From CAZFLM01 sp964519955 (GTDB lineage Bacteria; Armatimonadota; Chthonomonadetes; Chthonomonadales; CAJBBX01): a stretch of 64,000 bases of DNA. Numbering within the stretch: position 1 is the stretch's first letter; every line of letters begins with the position of its first letter. Both the position numbers and the translations under genes were made by a program. Below are positions 29,632 through 37,914 of this stretch, piece by piece. The stretch is taken from positions 79,245 through 143,244 of the forward strand of contig CAZFLM010000006.1 in NCBI GenBank assembly GCA_964519955.1. The letters are read 5' to 3'. Below the pieces are notes generated by a model, which made no database searches, was not told the origin of the DNA, and saw nothing but the letters and a program-made list of their open reading frames with translations.

Positions 29632-30212
29632 TGCCGGGACCACTGCCGAAGCACATCGTGGTGGATGCGTGCGTGGCCCAGCAGTGCGGCGTGCAGGAAC
29701 CGCCTAAGGCGGAGAGCAAGCCCTGCCGCGACTTCCTCACCGCCATGCTCGGCACCAAGCACGTCCTGGCCATGAGCGGCGCGCTAGGGGACGAGTGGCG
29801 CAGGCATGCGACGTCCTACGCTACGCACTGGTACGCCGACATGCTGGCCCGACGGCGCGTGGCGCGGTGGTCGCCGCCGGAGTTGCCCGACGCGCGCCAG
29901 GCAGTCGAAGCGTTTCTGTCCGATCCGGCCGACTGCGCCGAGGCGCTCAAGGACTGGCACCTTGTGCTGGTGGCCGACGTGAAGGACCGCACCATCGTGT
30001 CGGTCGACAGGAAGGCGCGCTTTCGGTTCGCTCGCTGTGCGCAGGGCGCCAACGTGCCCGAGTTGATGCGCCTCGTGTGGGTGAACCCCGACGACGGCGC
30101 AGATGCCGACGACCAGACCGAGTTCGACGCGGTCCTCTGGGTCAGGGATGGCGCCAGACCCGAGGAGCACCGGAAGCTCGCCAACTACCCACTGCGGGGC
30201 CATACGCCGTAG
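29631..30212 (+). CDS. PIN-like nuclease, probable effector of the ATPase pair
   Basis: Encodes 193 residues, translationally coupled to the ATPase. PIN folds are metal-dependent ribonucleases using four acidic residues. Here they can be placed as Asp12 (HIVVDACVA), Glu55 (LGDEWRRH), Asp108 (ALKDWHLVLVA) and Asp126 (IVSVDRKAR), in the classical order and with the KDxHLV and SxD contexts of PIN toxins. A longer C-terminal extension (residues 140-193) is acidic then basic. No antitoxin-sized ORF is present, so the ATPase may take the controlling role. The family assignment is motif-based inference. Confidence 0.7.
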   Translation: MPGPLPKHIVVDACVAQQCGVQEPPKAESKPCRDFLTAMLGTKHVLAMSGALGDEWRRHATSYATHWYADMLARRRVARWSPPELPDARQAVEAFLSDPADCAEALKDWHLVLVADVKDRTIVSVDRKARFRFARCAQGANVPELMRLVWVNPDDGADADDQTEFDAVLWVRDGARPEEHRKLANYPLRGHTP

Positions 30213-30261
30213 CCGCCAGCCCCAAACCCCCAAGTCCCAAGTCCCATCGCCCAAATAGCTA

Positions 30262-30290
30262 TTGACACGCCGAATCCCCACTGGTATACT
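30262..30290 (+). promoter_or_regulatory. Near-consensus promoter of the structured leader RNA
   Basis: TTGACA (30262-30267), a 17-base spacer and TATACT (30285-30290). It is the best promoter in the window and sits only 50 bases after the PIN gene. Predicted start is near 30297. Confidence 0.88.
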
Positions 30291-30294
30291 GGCC

Positions 30295-30480
30295 GGGTTC
30301 GACATCCTGACGAAAGGAGAAGGCGCGCGCCCCATCGGCGCGGCCTGCGCATCGACAATGCAGAAGGTGCCCATCATCGTGGATCGCAAGGCACATGCGC
30401 GCCAGGGCCTTATTGCGTCTCGCGGCCCGGCTACCAGCCTTTCTCCTCGCGCCCGGATTCACGGAGGCTCTCGAACCTAG
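30295..30480 (+). ncRNA. Structured RNA, candidate riboswitch/leader or 6S-like RNA
   Basis: Between a near-consensus promoter and an intrinsic terminator lie about 185 bases with no credible ORF. Its ends close on each other: GGTTCGA (30296-30302) with TCGAACC (30471-30477). Inside, AGGAGAAGG (30315-30323) pairs with CCTTTCTCCT (30438-30447, one bulged base), and GCGCAT (30347-30352) with ATGCGC (30395-30400). I tested by eye the cores of TPP, FMN, SAM, glycine, cobalamin and T-box RNAs, and of SRP RNA, RNase P and tmRNA, and found none. Size and rod shape also allow a 6S-type RNA. Confidence 0.55.
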
Positions 30481-30505
30481 ACCCTCCTGACCCGATCTTC
30501 CCCGA

Positions 30506-30554
30506 CGCTACGGGCGCGCTGGATGTGTGAGGCGCGCAGCCCGTAGCGTTTTTT
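30506..30554 (+). terminator. Intrinsic terminator between the structured RNA and the ABC exporter
   Basis: CGCTACGGGC with GCCCGTAGCG, extended by GCGC/GCGC across one bulged A, followed directly by TTTTTT (30549-30554). It lies 75 bases before the exporter's ATG, with no promoter in between, so the exporter may be expressed by read-through. Confidence 0.9.
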
Positions 30555-30628
30555 GTTTGCCGGTCTCTTTGGCGGTCCGGAGTTCCCGCAGTGGCATGTC
30601 CGGTCCGTGCTCCGCCCAAGGAGGAACC

Positions 30629-32836
30629 ATGTCCGAGGCAATCAGCGACCCCCAGTCGCAGCCGGCCGGTGTGCCGGAAGTTGGAGAGGACCCGAACCGC
30701 GTCCTCTTGAGCCTGGAAGCCGACCTCGACGAGGACGGCACGTTTGGCCGCCGCACGCTCGAGGTGACGGCCGCCTGCGTGCGCGTCCTGCAGCCCGGCG
30801 GCGCCGTCTCCTTCCAGATGCCCATGGCCGACATCAAGACGGCCCGCAACGAGCCGCTCGTCGGCGGTGGTCGGCTGGAGGTGACGACGCAGGCCGGCGA
30901 GATCGTGCCCGTCATCGCCTACTCGCTCACGCACGCGGCCCGGTTCTCCGAGGCGGCGCGCGGCATCGAGCAGCTCGCCAAGGGCGAGGACCTGCGCATC
31001 AACGACAAGCAGCAGCGCACTCGCTGCGTGAAGTGCAACCGCCTGCTGCCCGAGAAGGACGGCATCTGCCCGGCCTGCATCAACCGCAACCGGACGTTCC
31101 TGCGGGTCGCGCGCTTCCTCAAGCCGTACAAGTGGTACGCGGTGCTGCTCGGCGTGCTCTCGCTCATCACGACGGCGCTCAACCTGGTGCCGCCGTATGT
31201 CCACGGCGCGCTCATCGACCACGTGCTCACGCCGCACCGCAACCTGTCGCTGCTGTTCGTCCTGGTGGGAGTGTGGGGAGGGGTGGTCGTCCTGGCGACG
31301 CTGACGCAAATCGCCACGGGCCGTCTCATCGCGTTCCTCGGCGGAAGCCTGGCCGCGGACCTGCGCAGCGCCGTCTACCGCGCCGTCGAGTACCTGCAGA
31401 TGGCCTACTTTGACAAGAAGCAGGTCGGCGCCATCGCCAGCCGCGTCACCCAGGACACCGACCGCATCTGGTTCTTCCTGGTGGACGGCCTGCCGTACGC
31501 GGTGACCAACGGGCTGCTGATGATCGGCATCGCGCTGTTCCTGTTCGCGACGAACTGGCGGCTCGCGCTGGCGGTGCTCACGCCCATGCCGGTGGTCGGG
31601 CTCATCAGCGCCATCTTCTGGAAGCCCATGTCGCAGATGTTCCACCGCGTGGGGCAGAAGTGGGCGCGCTTCCACACGCACCTGAACGAGTCGCTGCACG
31701 GAATCCGCGTGGTGAAGGCGTTCGCCAGCGAGGACCGCGAGTACGGCAAGTTCCAGCACTGCAACCGGGAGCTGCGCGACGCCGGCGTCAGTGCCGACTC
31801 CCGCTGGTACACGATCTTCGGGGCCATGACGCTCTTCACCGGCATGGGCACGCTCATCAACTGGATCGTCGGCGGCAGCATGGTCTACCGCGGCGAGTTG
31901 TCTCTCGGCGACCTGGTGCGCGTGAACTCGCTGATCGCGCTCATCTACGGCCACCTGCAGTGGTTCGGCGACCTCAACCAGTGGTTCAGCCGCGCGATGG
32001 CCGGGGCGGAGCGCATCTTCGAGGTCATCGACTCGGAGCCCGAGATCGTTGGACCGGATGCACCCGCGCACGCCATCGACGGCGAGGTGACGTTCGAGAA
32101 CGTGCGCTTCGGCTACGACAAGTCGAACCCGGTGCTGAAGGGCCTCACGTTCACCGCGAAGCCGGGCGAGATGATCGGCCTCGTCGGCAAGTCCGGCGCC
32201 GGCAAGTCGACCACGATCAACCTGATCTGCCGGTTCTACGAGCCGGACTCCGGCAACATCCGGATCGACGGGAGAGACTACCGCGACATCTCGCTGCCCG
32301 ACATGCGCCGGCAGATCGGCGTGGTGCTGCAGGAGCCGTTCCTGTTCAACGGGACGATCGCGGAGAACATCGCCTACGGCAAGCCGGACGCTACGTTCGA
32401 GCAGGTGATGGAGGCCGCCCGCGCCGCCAACGCGCACAGCTTCATCCTCGCCAAGTCCGACGGGTACGACACGATCGTCGGCGAGCGCGGCGCGAAGCTG
32501 TCCGGCGGCGAGCGTCAGCGCATCTCCATCGCCCGCGCGATCCTGCACGACCCGCGCATCCTCATCCTCGACGAGGCCACCTCGTCGGTGGACGTGGAGA
32601 CGGAGAAGCAGATCCAGGAAGCGGTCGGCCGCCTCATCTCGGGCCGCACGACCTTCGCCATCGCGCACCGCCTCTCGACGCTGCGCAACGCGACGAAGCT
32701 CATCGTCCTGGAGAAGGGCGAGATCGCCGAGATGGGCACGCACGCCGAGTTGATGCGAAACGACGGCGTCTTCTGCAAGCTCGTCGAAACGCAGAGCGCC
32801 ATCAACGAGATCATCGGCATCGGCACCGGCGGATAG
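30629..32836 (+). CDS. ABC exporter (MsbA-like) with N-terminal domain and zinc ribbon
   Basis: Encodes 735 residues with AAGGAGGA before the ATG. Residues 1-120 form a small all-beta, PH-like region. A zinc ribbon follows (Cys133, Cys136, Cys147, Cys150), then six transmembrane helices (about 160-460) and a nucleotide-binding domain with Walker A GKSGAGKST (from residue 520), LQEPFLFNGTIAENI, signature LSGGERQR and ILDEATSSVD. It is a homodimer-type exporter half. Exporters with such N-terminal additions often neighbour DUF1854 proteins; one lies 5 kb downstream. The cargo is unknown. Confidence 0.9.
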   Translation: MSEAISDPQSQPAGVPEVGEDPNRVLLSLEADLDEDGTFGRRTLEVTAACVRVLQPGGAVSFQMPMADIKTARNEPLVGGGRLEVTTQAGEIVPVIAYSLTHAARFSEAARGIEQLAKGEDLRINDKQQRTRCVKCNRLLPEKDGICPACINRNRTFLRVARFLKPYKWYAVLLGVLSLITTALNLVPPYVHGALIDHVLTPHRNLSLLFVLVGVWGGVVVLATLTQIATGRLIAFLGGSLAADLRSAVYRAVEYLQMAYFDKKQVGAIASRVTQDTDRIWFFLVDGLPYAVTNGLLMIGIALFLFATNWRLALAVLTPMPVVGLISAIFWKPMSQMFHRVGQKWARFHTHLNESLHGIRVVKAFASEDREYGKFQHCNRELRDAGVSADSRWYTIFGAMTLFTGMGTLINWIVGGSMVYRGELSLGDLVRVNSLIALIYGHLQWFGDLNQWFSRAMAGAERIFEVIDSEPEIVGPDAPAHAIDGEVTFENVRFGYDKSNPVLKGLTFTAKPGEMIGLVGKSGAGKSTTINLICRFYEPDSGNIRIDGRDYRDISLPDMRRQIGVVLQEPFLFNGTIAENIAYGKPDATFEQVMEAARAANAHSFILAKSDGYDTIVGERGAKLSGGERQRISIARAILHDPRILILDEATSSVDVETEKQIQEAVGRLISGRTTFAIAHRLSTLRNATKLIVLEKGEIAEMGTHAELMRNDGVFCKLVETQSAINEIIGIGTGG

Positions 32837-32865
32837 CGCATCCCGCCGGCGACGCAGCGGGCAGT

Positions 32866-33222
32866 AGGGCGGGGCCTCCGTGCCCCGCCGGGTCGTTGCC
32901 GTTCCCGCCGAATGCTGCACCACGCTGTGTCGGGGACGGGCGTCCCTGCCCGTCCAGGCACGACCCGCCGGGCCGTTGCAGTTCCCGCCGGACGACGTAC
33001 CTTGCTGTGGTGGGGACGGGCGTCCCTGCCCGTCCAGGCACGACCCGCCGGGCCGTTGCAGTTCCCNNNNNNNNNNNNNNNNNNNNNNNNNNNNNNNNNN
33101 NNNNNNNNNNNNNNNNNNNNNNNNNNNNNNNNNNNNNNNNNNNNNNNNNNNNNNNNNNNNNNNNNNGCCGGACGACGTACCTTGCTGTGGTGGGGCGGGC
33201 GTCCCTGCCCGTCCAGGCAGGA
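32866..33222. repeat. Tandem repeat array interrupted by the assembly gap
   Basis: Units of about 77 bases with GGACGGGCGTCCCTGCCCG, AGGCACGACCCGCCGGGCCG, TTGCAGTTCCCGCCGG and ACGACGTACCTTGCTGTGGT. One degenerate unit (from about 32866) and two near-identical units are visible, the second cut by the gap and resuming at 33167 in the same phase, so the true copy number is unknown. Confidence 0.85.
33067..33166. other. Assembly gap (100 N)
   Basis: Exactly 100 N, a placeholder length. The sequence stops inside a repeat unit and resumes at the next base of that unit, so a collapsed tandem array is the likely cause. Confidence 0.99.
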
Positions 33223-33271
33223 GCTGGAGATCAACTGCCGAAGCAAACTAACAAGGAGATCAACTCGATCA

Positions 33272-34435
33272 ATGGAGATCCGCAAGCTGACCGACAACGA
33301 CCGCGACGCCGTGTTCCGTGTGCTGTCGCACGCGTTCATGAACGGTGACCGAGACCCGTCCTGGTTCAACGAGCCCATGCCGCCGCTCGAGTCGTGGGGC
33401 GTGTGGGAGGGTGATCGGCTCGAAGCGACCGCGACGGTCCTCGCCTTCGACATGCACCTCGGCGGCGACGCCGTAGCGAAGATGGGCGGCGTGGCCGGGG
33501 TCGCCAGCCTCCCGGCAAGCCGCGGCAAGGGCTATGCGCGCGACGTGCTGGCGCAGGCCCTCGAAGGCATGCGCGACGCCGGCCAGACCGTCTCGATCCT
33601 GTTCCCGTTCAACCATGACTTCTATCGCGGCCTGGGCTGGGATTGGGTGGGGCACACGCGCCGCTACTCGGTGCCCAGCAGGGCGCTCCGCGGCTCGCCG
33701 GAGACCGAGCGCGTCCGCGAGATGACCGAGGCGGATCGCGACGCGGTGGTCGATGTCTACACGCGGTTCGCGGCAGGCTATCGCGGCATGATCCGTCGCC
33801 ACCCCGTGCACTGGGATCAGATCGTGAAGGACACGGAGAAGGAGTTCGCCTACTCCTACGTCTACGACGGTCCGTCCGGCATCGAGGGCTACCTCACGTA
33901 TCGCGGCGGCAAGCGCGAGGAGACGCACATCCGCGAGTTCCTCTGCCTGACGCCTGCCGCTCGCCGGGGGCTCCTGGGCCTGCTGCGGCGCCTGCAGATG
34001 CAGGTCGACAAGTTCCAGTGGTATGCCCCGGGCGACGACCTGCTGTGGCACGACCTGCTGAGCTGGGACCTGGAGGCGCGCTTCGGGCCCACCACGATGG
34101 GGCGACTGGTCGACGTGCGAGCGGCGCTCCGGCTGCAGCAGCCCGGCCCCGAGAAGCGCGGCGCGGCCAACGTGGCGGTCACCGATCACATGGCGCCGTG
34201 GAACGCCGGCACGTGGCGCGTCGAGTTCGAGGGCAGCGCGGTCTCGGCGGAGCCGACGATGGCTGCGGCGGACGTCGAGCTAGACATCCGCGCGCTGTCG
34301 CAGGCCTGGTTCGGCATTCCCACGCTCGACGAGGTGCGCCGCGCGGAGCGCGTGACCGTGACCAGCGAGCCCGGCTACGAGGCCCTCCGAGACCTGCTCG
34401 CCGGCCCGCCCATGTGGATCAGCGACCACTTCTAG
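33272..34435 (+). CDS. Eis-like GNAT N-acetyltransferase
   Basis: Encodes 387 residues from the ATG at 33272 (AAGGAGAT upstream). Two GNAT-like folds are followed by an SCP2-like C-terminal region (about residues 290-387), the layout of the Eis family, which acetylates aminoglycosides or protein lysines in other bacteria. The acetyl-CoA loop is VASLPASRGKGYARDVL, and the tail ends with a C-terminal Phe (WISDHF) as in Eis, whose terminal carboxylate is catalytic. The substrate is unknown. A reading that runs back through the gap is an artefact of the N stretch. Confidence 0.85.
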   Translation: MEIRKLTDNDRDAVFRVLSHAFMNGDRDPSWFNEPMPPLESWGVWEGDRLEATATVLAFDMHLGGDAVAKMGGVAGVASLPASRGKGYARDVLAQALEGMRDAGQTVSILFPFNHDFYRGLGWDWVGHTRRYSVPSRALRGSPETERVREMTEADRDAVVDVYTRFAAGYRGMIRRHPVHWDQIVKDTEKEFAYSYVYDGPSGIEGYLTYRGGKREETHIREFLCLTPAARRGLLGLLRRLQMQVDKFQWYAPGDDLLWHDLLSWDLEARFGPTTMGRLVDVRAALRLQQPGPEKRGAANVAVTDHMAPWNAGTWRVEFEGSAVSAEPTMAAADVELDIRALSQAWFGIPTLDEVRRAERVTVTSEPGYEALRDLLAGPPMWISDHF

Positions 34436-34444
34436 AGGCGAAGT

Positions 34445-34480
34445 CGTCCACCGATGAACACCGATGAACGGCGATGAATG
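34445..34480 (+). repeat. CACCGATGAACACCGATGAA-type repeat, left copy
   Basis: GTCCACCGATGAACACCGAT then GAACGGCGATGAA. An inverted copy lies at 35172-35205, so the two frame the exonuclease gene. A degenerate inverted piece also occurs at 34540-34565 (TCTCCGTTCATCGGTGGAC). Confidence 0.75.
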
Positions 34481-34605
34481 ACAATGGGTGGGGGCGGGTC
34501 AGCCTGCTCGGACCACCACTAGCCGTTGCACTTCATCTCCGTGTGTCTCCGTTCATCGGTGGACGGTTGTGGTTGGTGTTAGCCCGCCAACGTAGGAGCC
34601 CGGCG

Positions 34606-35160
34606 ATGGCGATGGACCTGAGTCAGGTGCTGGTGGTGGACGTCGAGGCGACATGCTGGTCTGGTGCGCCGCCCGAAGGGCAGGAGCCCGAGATCATCGA
34701 GATCGGCTGGTGCGTGCTGGAGACGCCTGGGCGGACGATCGTGCGCAGCGGCGACATCCTGGTTCGGCCGCAGCGCTCGTCGGTGTCGGCGTTCTGTACG
34801 GAGCTGACCACGCTGACGCAGGAGACGGTGGACGATGGCATCGGCTTCGCGGACGCTTGCGGCCTGCTGCGCGACGATGTGGGAGCCGGCCAGATGATGT
34901 GGGCGAGTTACGGCGACTACGACCGTCGCCAGTTCCGCCGACAGTGCTCCGGATGGTCCGTCGACTACCCATTCGCCGATAGTCACCTGAACATCAAGGT
35001 GCTGTTCGCGCTGATGCGGGGCGAGCCGCATGCGCCGGGCATGGCCGGCGCGCTCCGCGCGCTTGGGCTGCCGCTCCAGGGCACGCATCACCGAGCGTGC
35101 GACGACGCGGCGAACATCGCGAGTATCCTGGGCGCTCTGCTCCTCAGGGGCAGGGGCTAG
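34606..35160 (+). CDS. DEDDh 3'-5' exonuclease (ERI-1/KapD-like)
   Basis: Encodes 184 residues. The ATG at 34606 has AGGAG seven bases upstream. The DEDDh motifs are visible: VLVVDVEATCW (Asp/Glu of Exo I), ASYGDYDRRQ (Exo II Asp) and HHRACDDAANI (Exo III His and Asp). The IIEIGWCVLE spacing resembles ERI-1/KapD-type exonucleases that trim RNA or DNA 3' ends. It stands alone between inverted repeats and shows no operon link to either neighbour. Confidence 0.87.
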   Translation: MAMDLSQVLVVDVEATCWSGAPPEGQEPEIIEIGWCVLETPGRTIVRSGDILVRPQRSSVSAFCTELTTLTQETVDDGIGFADACGLLRDDVGAGQMMWASYGDYDRRQFRRQCSGWSVDYPFADSHLNIKVLFALMRGEPHAPGMAGALRALGLPLQGTHHRACDDAANIASILGALLLRGRG

Positions 35161-35171
35161 ACCCGCACTAT

Positions 35172-35205
35172 CGGTCCATCATCGCCGTTCATCGGTGGAC
35201 GAATG
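35172..35205 (-). repeat. CACCGATGAACGGCGATGA-type repeat, right (inverted) copy
   Basis: TCATCGCCGTTCATCGGTGG and flanks, the reverse complement of the copy at 34445-34480. Confidence 0.75.
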
Positions 35206-35237
35206 GCGCTGCTGTCCAGACCCGAAGGTAGACACTC

Positions 35238-36035
35238 ATGACTCCGTTCGCGGCAGTACGCAAGCACCAGGCGACCGCATCGATGGCGGCGAGGGGGTTC
35301 CTCTGCGAGAGCCCGCTCTTCGCCATGGACTTCGTGCTGCGTCTCGTGCGCGTCATGGTGCTGCTGGCCGTCTGGCGCGTGGTGCTGGCCGGCCGCGGCG
35401 TCGTGGGCGGCATGACGATGGCCGACGTGCTCACCTATACGCTCATCGCGGAGGCCTTCGCCGAGCCGTTGGACTGCCGCACCGGGCTGGAGTGGGCGTT
35501 CTGGGACGGGTCCATCGTCACGCGGATGCTGCGGCCCGTCGGCGTGTTCGGCGAGTTCGCGGCAGAGGCGGTTGGGAAGTGGGCGCTGCGGTTCTGCCTC
35601 TTCTCGGCGCCGCTGCTGGCCTGCGCGCCGCTGCTGGGCGTCAGCCCGCTTCCGGCGAGCCCCCTGGCGGGCCTCCTGTTCGCGCTCAGCATGGTCCTGG
35701 CGGTGTCCGTGGGCCTCGCGATCGAGTTCATCTTCTGCGCCATCGCGGTGGGCCTCGACCTGGAGCCCTACGCGGTGAACTCGGTGCGCGGCGCGGTGAG
35801 CTGGCTGCTGTCCGGCGCGTTCCTGCCGCTGGCGCTGTTTCCGTGGGGCGTGGGCGCGGCGTTCGCGTGGCTGCCGTTCGCGTCGATGGCCTCCGCGCCG
35901 CTCAGCATCTACACGGGCACGGGCGATCCGGTTCGCCTCCTCGCGCTGCAGATCGCGTGGGTCGCGGTGCTCTGGCCGATCGCCGTCTGGCTCTGGCGCA
36001 CCTTCCGCGAGAGGATGGTGCCGCATGGAGGGTAG
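35238..36035 (+). CDS. ABC-2 type permease, subunit 1 (COG4587-like)
   Basis: Encodes 265 residues with six hydrophobic helices. It belongs to the three-gene ABC-2 export set in which this subunit, a second permease and a large ATPase follow each other. Motifs are weak (RGFLCESPLFAMDFVLRLVR near the N-terminus; AVNSVRGAVSWLLSGAFLPLALFP late), but length, topology and context agree. Its end overlaps the start of the second permease by 11 bases. Cargo unknown. Confidence 0.8.
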   Translation: MTPFAAVRKHQATASMAARGFLCESPLFAMDFVLRLVRVMVLLAVWRVVLAGRGVVGGMTMADVLTYTLIAEAFAEPLDCRTGLEWAFWDGSIVTRMLRPVGVFGEFAAEAVGKWALRFCLFSAPLLACAPLLGVSPLPASPLAGLLFALSMVLAVSVGLAIEFIFCAIAVGLDLEPYAVNSVRGAVSWLLSGAFLPLALFPWGVGAAFAWLPFASMASAPLSIYTGTGDPVRLLALQIAWVAVLWPIAVWLWRTFRERMVPHGG

Positions 36036-36882
36036 GGGTGCGCTGTCGTCGGTTGCTCGCCTGCTCCGGCTCTGGCGGGTCTACGCCTACCTCGACGTGA
36101 TGGCCGCCACGCGCTGCATGCGGGTGTTCCTCATGTGGTGGCTGTCGGACCTGGTCGGCGTGGTTGGCGCGGTGACGGGCATGGTGCTGCTGGCGGCGCG
36201 GTTCGATGGCATCGGTGCGTGGAGCCGCGACCAGATGCTCTTCATGCTCGGCTACTGCGCGCTGGTGGGCGGCCTGATGGGCACGCTGTTCGGCTACAAC
36301 GTGGACCACATCAGCCGGCGAGTGGGGCGGGGGCAGATGGACCACACCCTGATCGAGCCGCAGCCGATCTGGATGACGCTGCTGACCGAGGGGTTCAGCC
36401 CGGCGTTCGGCTCCGCGCAGTTGCTGCCGGGCGTGGCGCTCCTGGCGTGGGCGTGGCCGCGCGTGTCTCCGCCCGTGACGCCGGCCTGGTACGCCCAGTT
36501 GGCGGTCTGCCTGCTCTCGTCGCTCACGCTGCAGGTCTCATTCCAGTACCTGTGGGGCAGCGCGGCCTTCTACGCCCCGCGCGGCGCCGAGGAGATCAAC
36601 AGCTCCACGAACCTGATGATGATGGAGCTGAAGCCTTTCCCGCTGGATGGTGTGGCGCCCGCGCTCACCGCCAGCCTGCTGACGATCATCCCGGCGGGGT
36701 TCATCGGGTGGTACCCCTGCCGCTTCCTGCTGGGGCTCAACGCCACGCCGGCGGCCTTCTGGGGCACACCCATCGCCGCCATCGCGATGGCGGCACTTGC
36801 GGCGCTCGCATTCCGCCGCGGACTGAGACACTATGCACGAATTGGATCGAGCCGCTACCTCGACATGGGACACCGTCGTTGA
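36025..36882 (+). CDS. ABC-2 type permease, subunit 2 (COG3694-like)
   Basis: Encodes 285 residues, six transmembrane helices, start overlapping the previous gene. FGYNVDHISRRVGRGQMDHT followed by LIEPQPIWM matches the conserved cytosolic loop of this permease family (…GRLDxxLxRPLxPL). It pairs with subunit 1 to form the membrane channel of an ABC-2 exporter, and its end overlaps the ATPase start by 50 bases. Confidence 0.82.
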   Translation: MEGRGALSSVARLLRLWRVYAYLDVMAATRCMRVFLMWWLSDLVGVVGAVTGMVLLAARFDGIGAWSRDQMLFMLGYCALVGGLMGTLFGYNVDHISRRVGRGQMDHTLIEPQPIWMTLLTEGFSPAFGSAQLLPGVALLAWAWPRVSPPVTPAWYAQLAVCLLSSLTLQVSFQYLWGSAAFYAPRGAEEINSSTNLMMMELKPFPLDGVAPALTASLLTIIPAGFIGWYPCRFLLGLNATPAAFWGTPIAAIAMAALAALAFRRGLRHYARIGSSRYLDMGHRR

Positions 36883-37870
36883 GCTGAAGGGCGTCTGCAA
36901 GACCTTCCGCCAGCGCCAGCCCTCCGAGAGGTGGCAAGACATTCCGCGCAACCTGCTGCGGCCGCGCTTCCGCGAGGTCCAAGCGCTGCAGCACGTCGAC
37001 CTGAGCATCGCCCGCGGCGAGATCGTGGCCTATGCGGGCCCGAATGGAGCGGGCAAGAGCACCACCATCAAGATGCTCTCCGGCATGCTCTCGCCCGACA
37101 CCGGCACCGTGCGCTCGCTCGGCCTCGACCCCGTGCGCGACCGCGTCCGCCACGCCGCGCACATCGGCGTCGTCTTCGGCCAGCGTACCGAGCTGTGGTG
37201 GGATCAGCCGGTCGCCGCCACGTTCGAGTGGAAGCGCGTCGTGTGGGACATCCCGCGCGAGCGTTTTGACCGCATGACGGCGCTCGTCAAGGAGCTGCTC
37301 GGCCTGGGCGAGTTCTTCAACAGCCTGGCCCGTGAACTCAGCCTCGGCCAGCGGATGCGCGCCGATCTCGGCCTGGCGCTCATCCACGAACCCGAGATCC
37401 TGTTCCTGGATGAGCCGACGCTCGGCCTCGACGTTCTGGCCAGGCGGCACGTGCTGCAGTTCGTCAAGGAGATCAACCGCGAGCGCCAGGTGACGGTCAT
37501 GGTGACGAGCCACGACATGGGGGAGCTGGAGCAGCTCGCGGGCCGCATCGTGCTCATCGACCGCGGTCGCATCGCCTTCGACGGCGACTTCGACCGCCTG
37601 CGCCGCAGCTTCTCGGATCGCCGCCACCTGACGATCGAGACGCGCAACGGCGTCACGCCTGTGCTGGAGGGCGCGGAACTGGTGCGCAGCGAGGCGGGCC
37701 GCCACGAGTACGTCTTCGACGCGACCCGCGCCCAGGTGGCCGACCTGCTGCAGCAGGCGAACGCCCAGATCGACGTGCTCGACGTCGAGACCCACCGCGC
37801 CGAGATCGACGACGTCATCGCGGACATCTACGAACGCTGGCGCGACGACAAGCCCGCCGCTGCGCCGTAG
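36833..37870 (+). CDS. ABC-2 type ATPase (COG4586-like)
   Basis: Encodes 345 residues. It has the FREVQALQHVDLSIARGEIV entry, Walker A GPNGAGKST, the family-specific VVFGQRTELWWDQP, signature LSLGQRMRADLGLAL and Walker B ILFLDEPTLGLD. A C-terminal domain of about 80 residues is typical. The 50-base overlap with the permease could be shorter if a later start is used, but none is better supported. It powers the two permeases upstream. Confidence 0.92.
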   Translation: MHELDRAATSTWDTVVELKGVCKTFRQRQPSERWQDIPRNLLRPRFREVQALQHVDLSIARGEIVAYAGPNGAGKSTTIKMLSGMLSPDTGTVRSLGLDPVRDRVRHAAHIGVVFGQRTELWWDQPVAATFEWKRVVWDIPRERFDRMTALVKELLGLGEFFNSLARELSLGQRMRADLGLALIHEPEILFLDEPTLGLDVLARRHVLQFVKEINRERQVTVMVTSHDMGELEQLAGRIVLIDRGRIAFDGDFDRLRRSFSDRRHLTIETRNGVTPVLEGAELVRSEAGRHEYVFDATRAQVADLLQQANAQIDVLDVETHRAEIDDVIADIYERWRDDKPAAAP

Positions 37871-37898
37871 GGACGCTGCTTGCTGCGTCCTCCCGTGG
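37871..37898. repeat. GGGACGCTGCTTGCTGCGTCC repeat, first copy
   Basis: A palindromic GGACGC/GCGTCC element directly after the ABC-2 ATPase stop. A second copy, GGGGACGCTGCTTGCTGCGT, is at 40664-40685, upstream of the minus-strand secreted protein. Confidence 0.7.
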
Positions 37899-37914
37899 AC
37901 GAGGAGGTACCCAG

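Noticed and set aside
30358..30480. A leader peptide of about 40 codons inside the structured RNA
   Set aside because: No ribosome-binding site precedes the ATG and no amino-acid bias suggests attenuation by translation.
30431..32923. A long minus-strand open frame (about 830 codons) opposite the ABC exporter
   Set aside because: It is a shadow of the GC-rich plus-strand gene. Its protein is His/Asp/Arg-rich with no domain.
32912..34435. A 507-residue reading that crosses the N gap into the Eis-like gene
   Set aside because: It passes through 100 N and repeat DNA. The family N-terminus starts at 33272 after AAGGAGAT.
35238..37870. The ABC-2 operon as the partner of DUF1854
   Set aside because: DUF1854 is typically linked to full exporters with fused ATPase, not ABC-2 permeases; adjacency alone was not enough.
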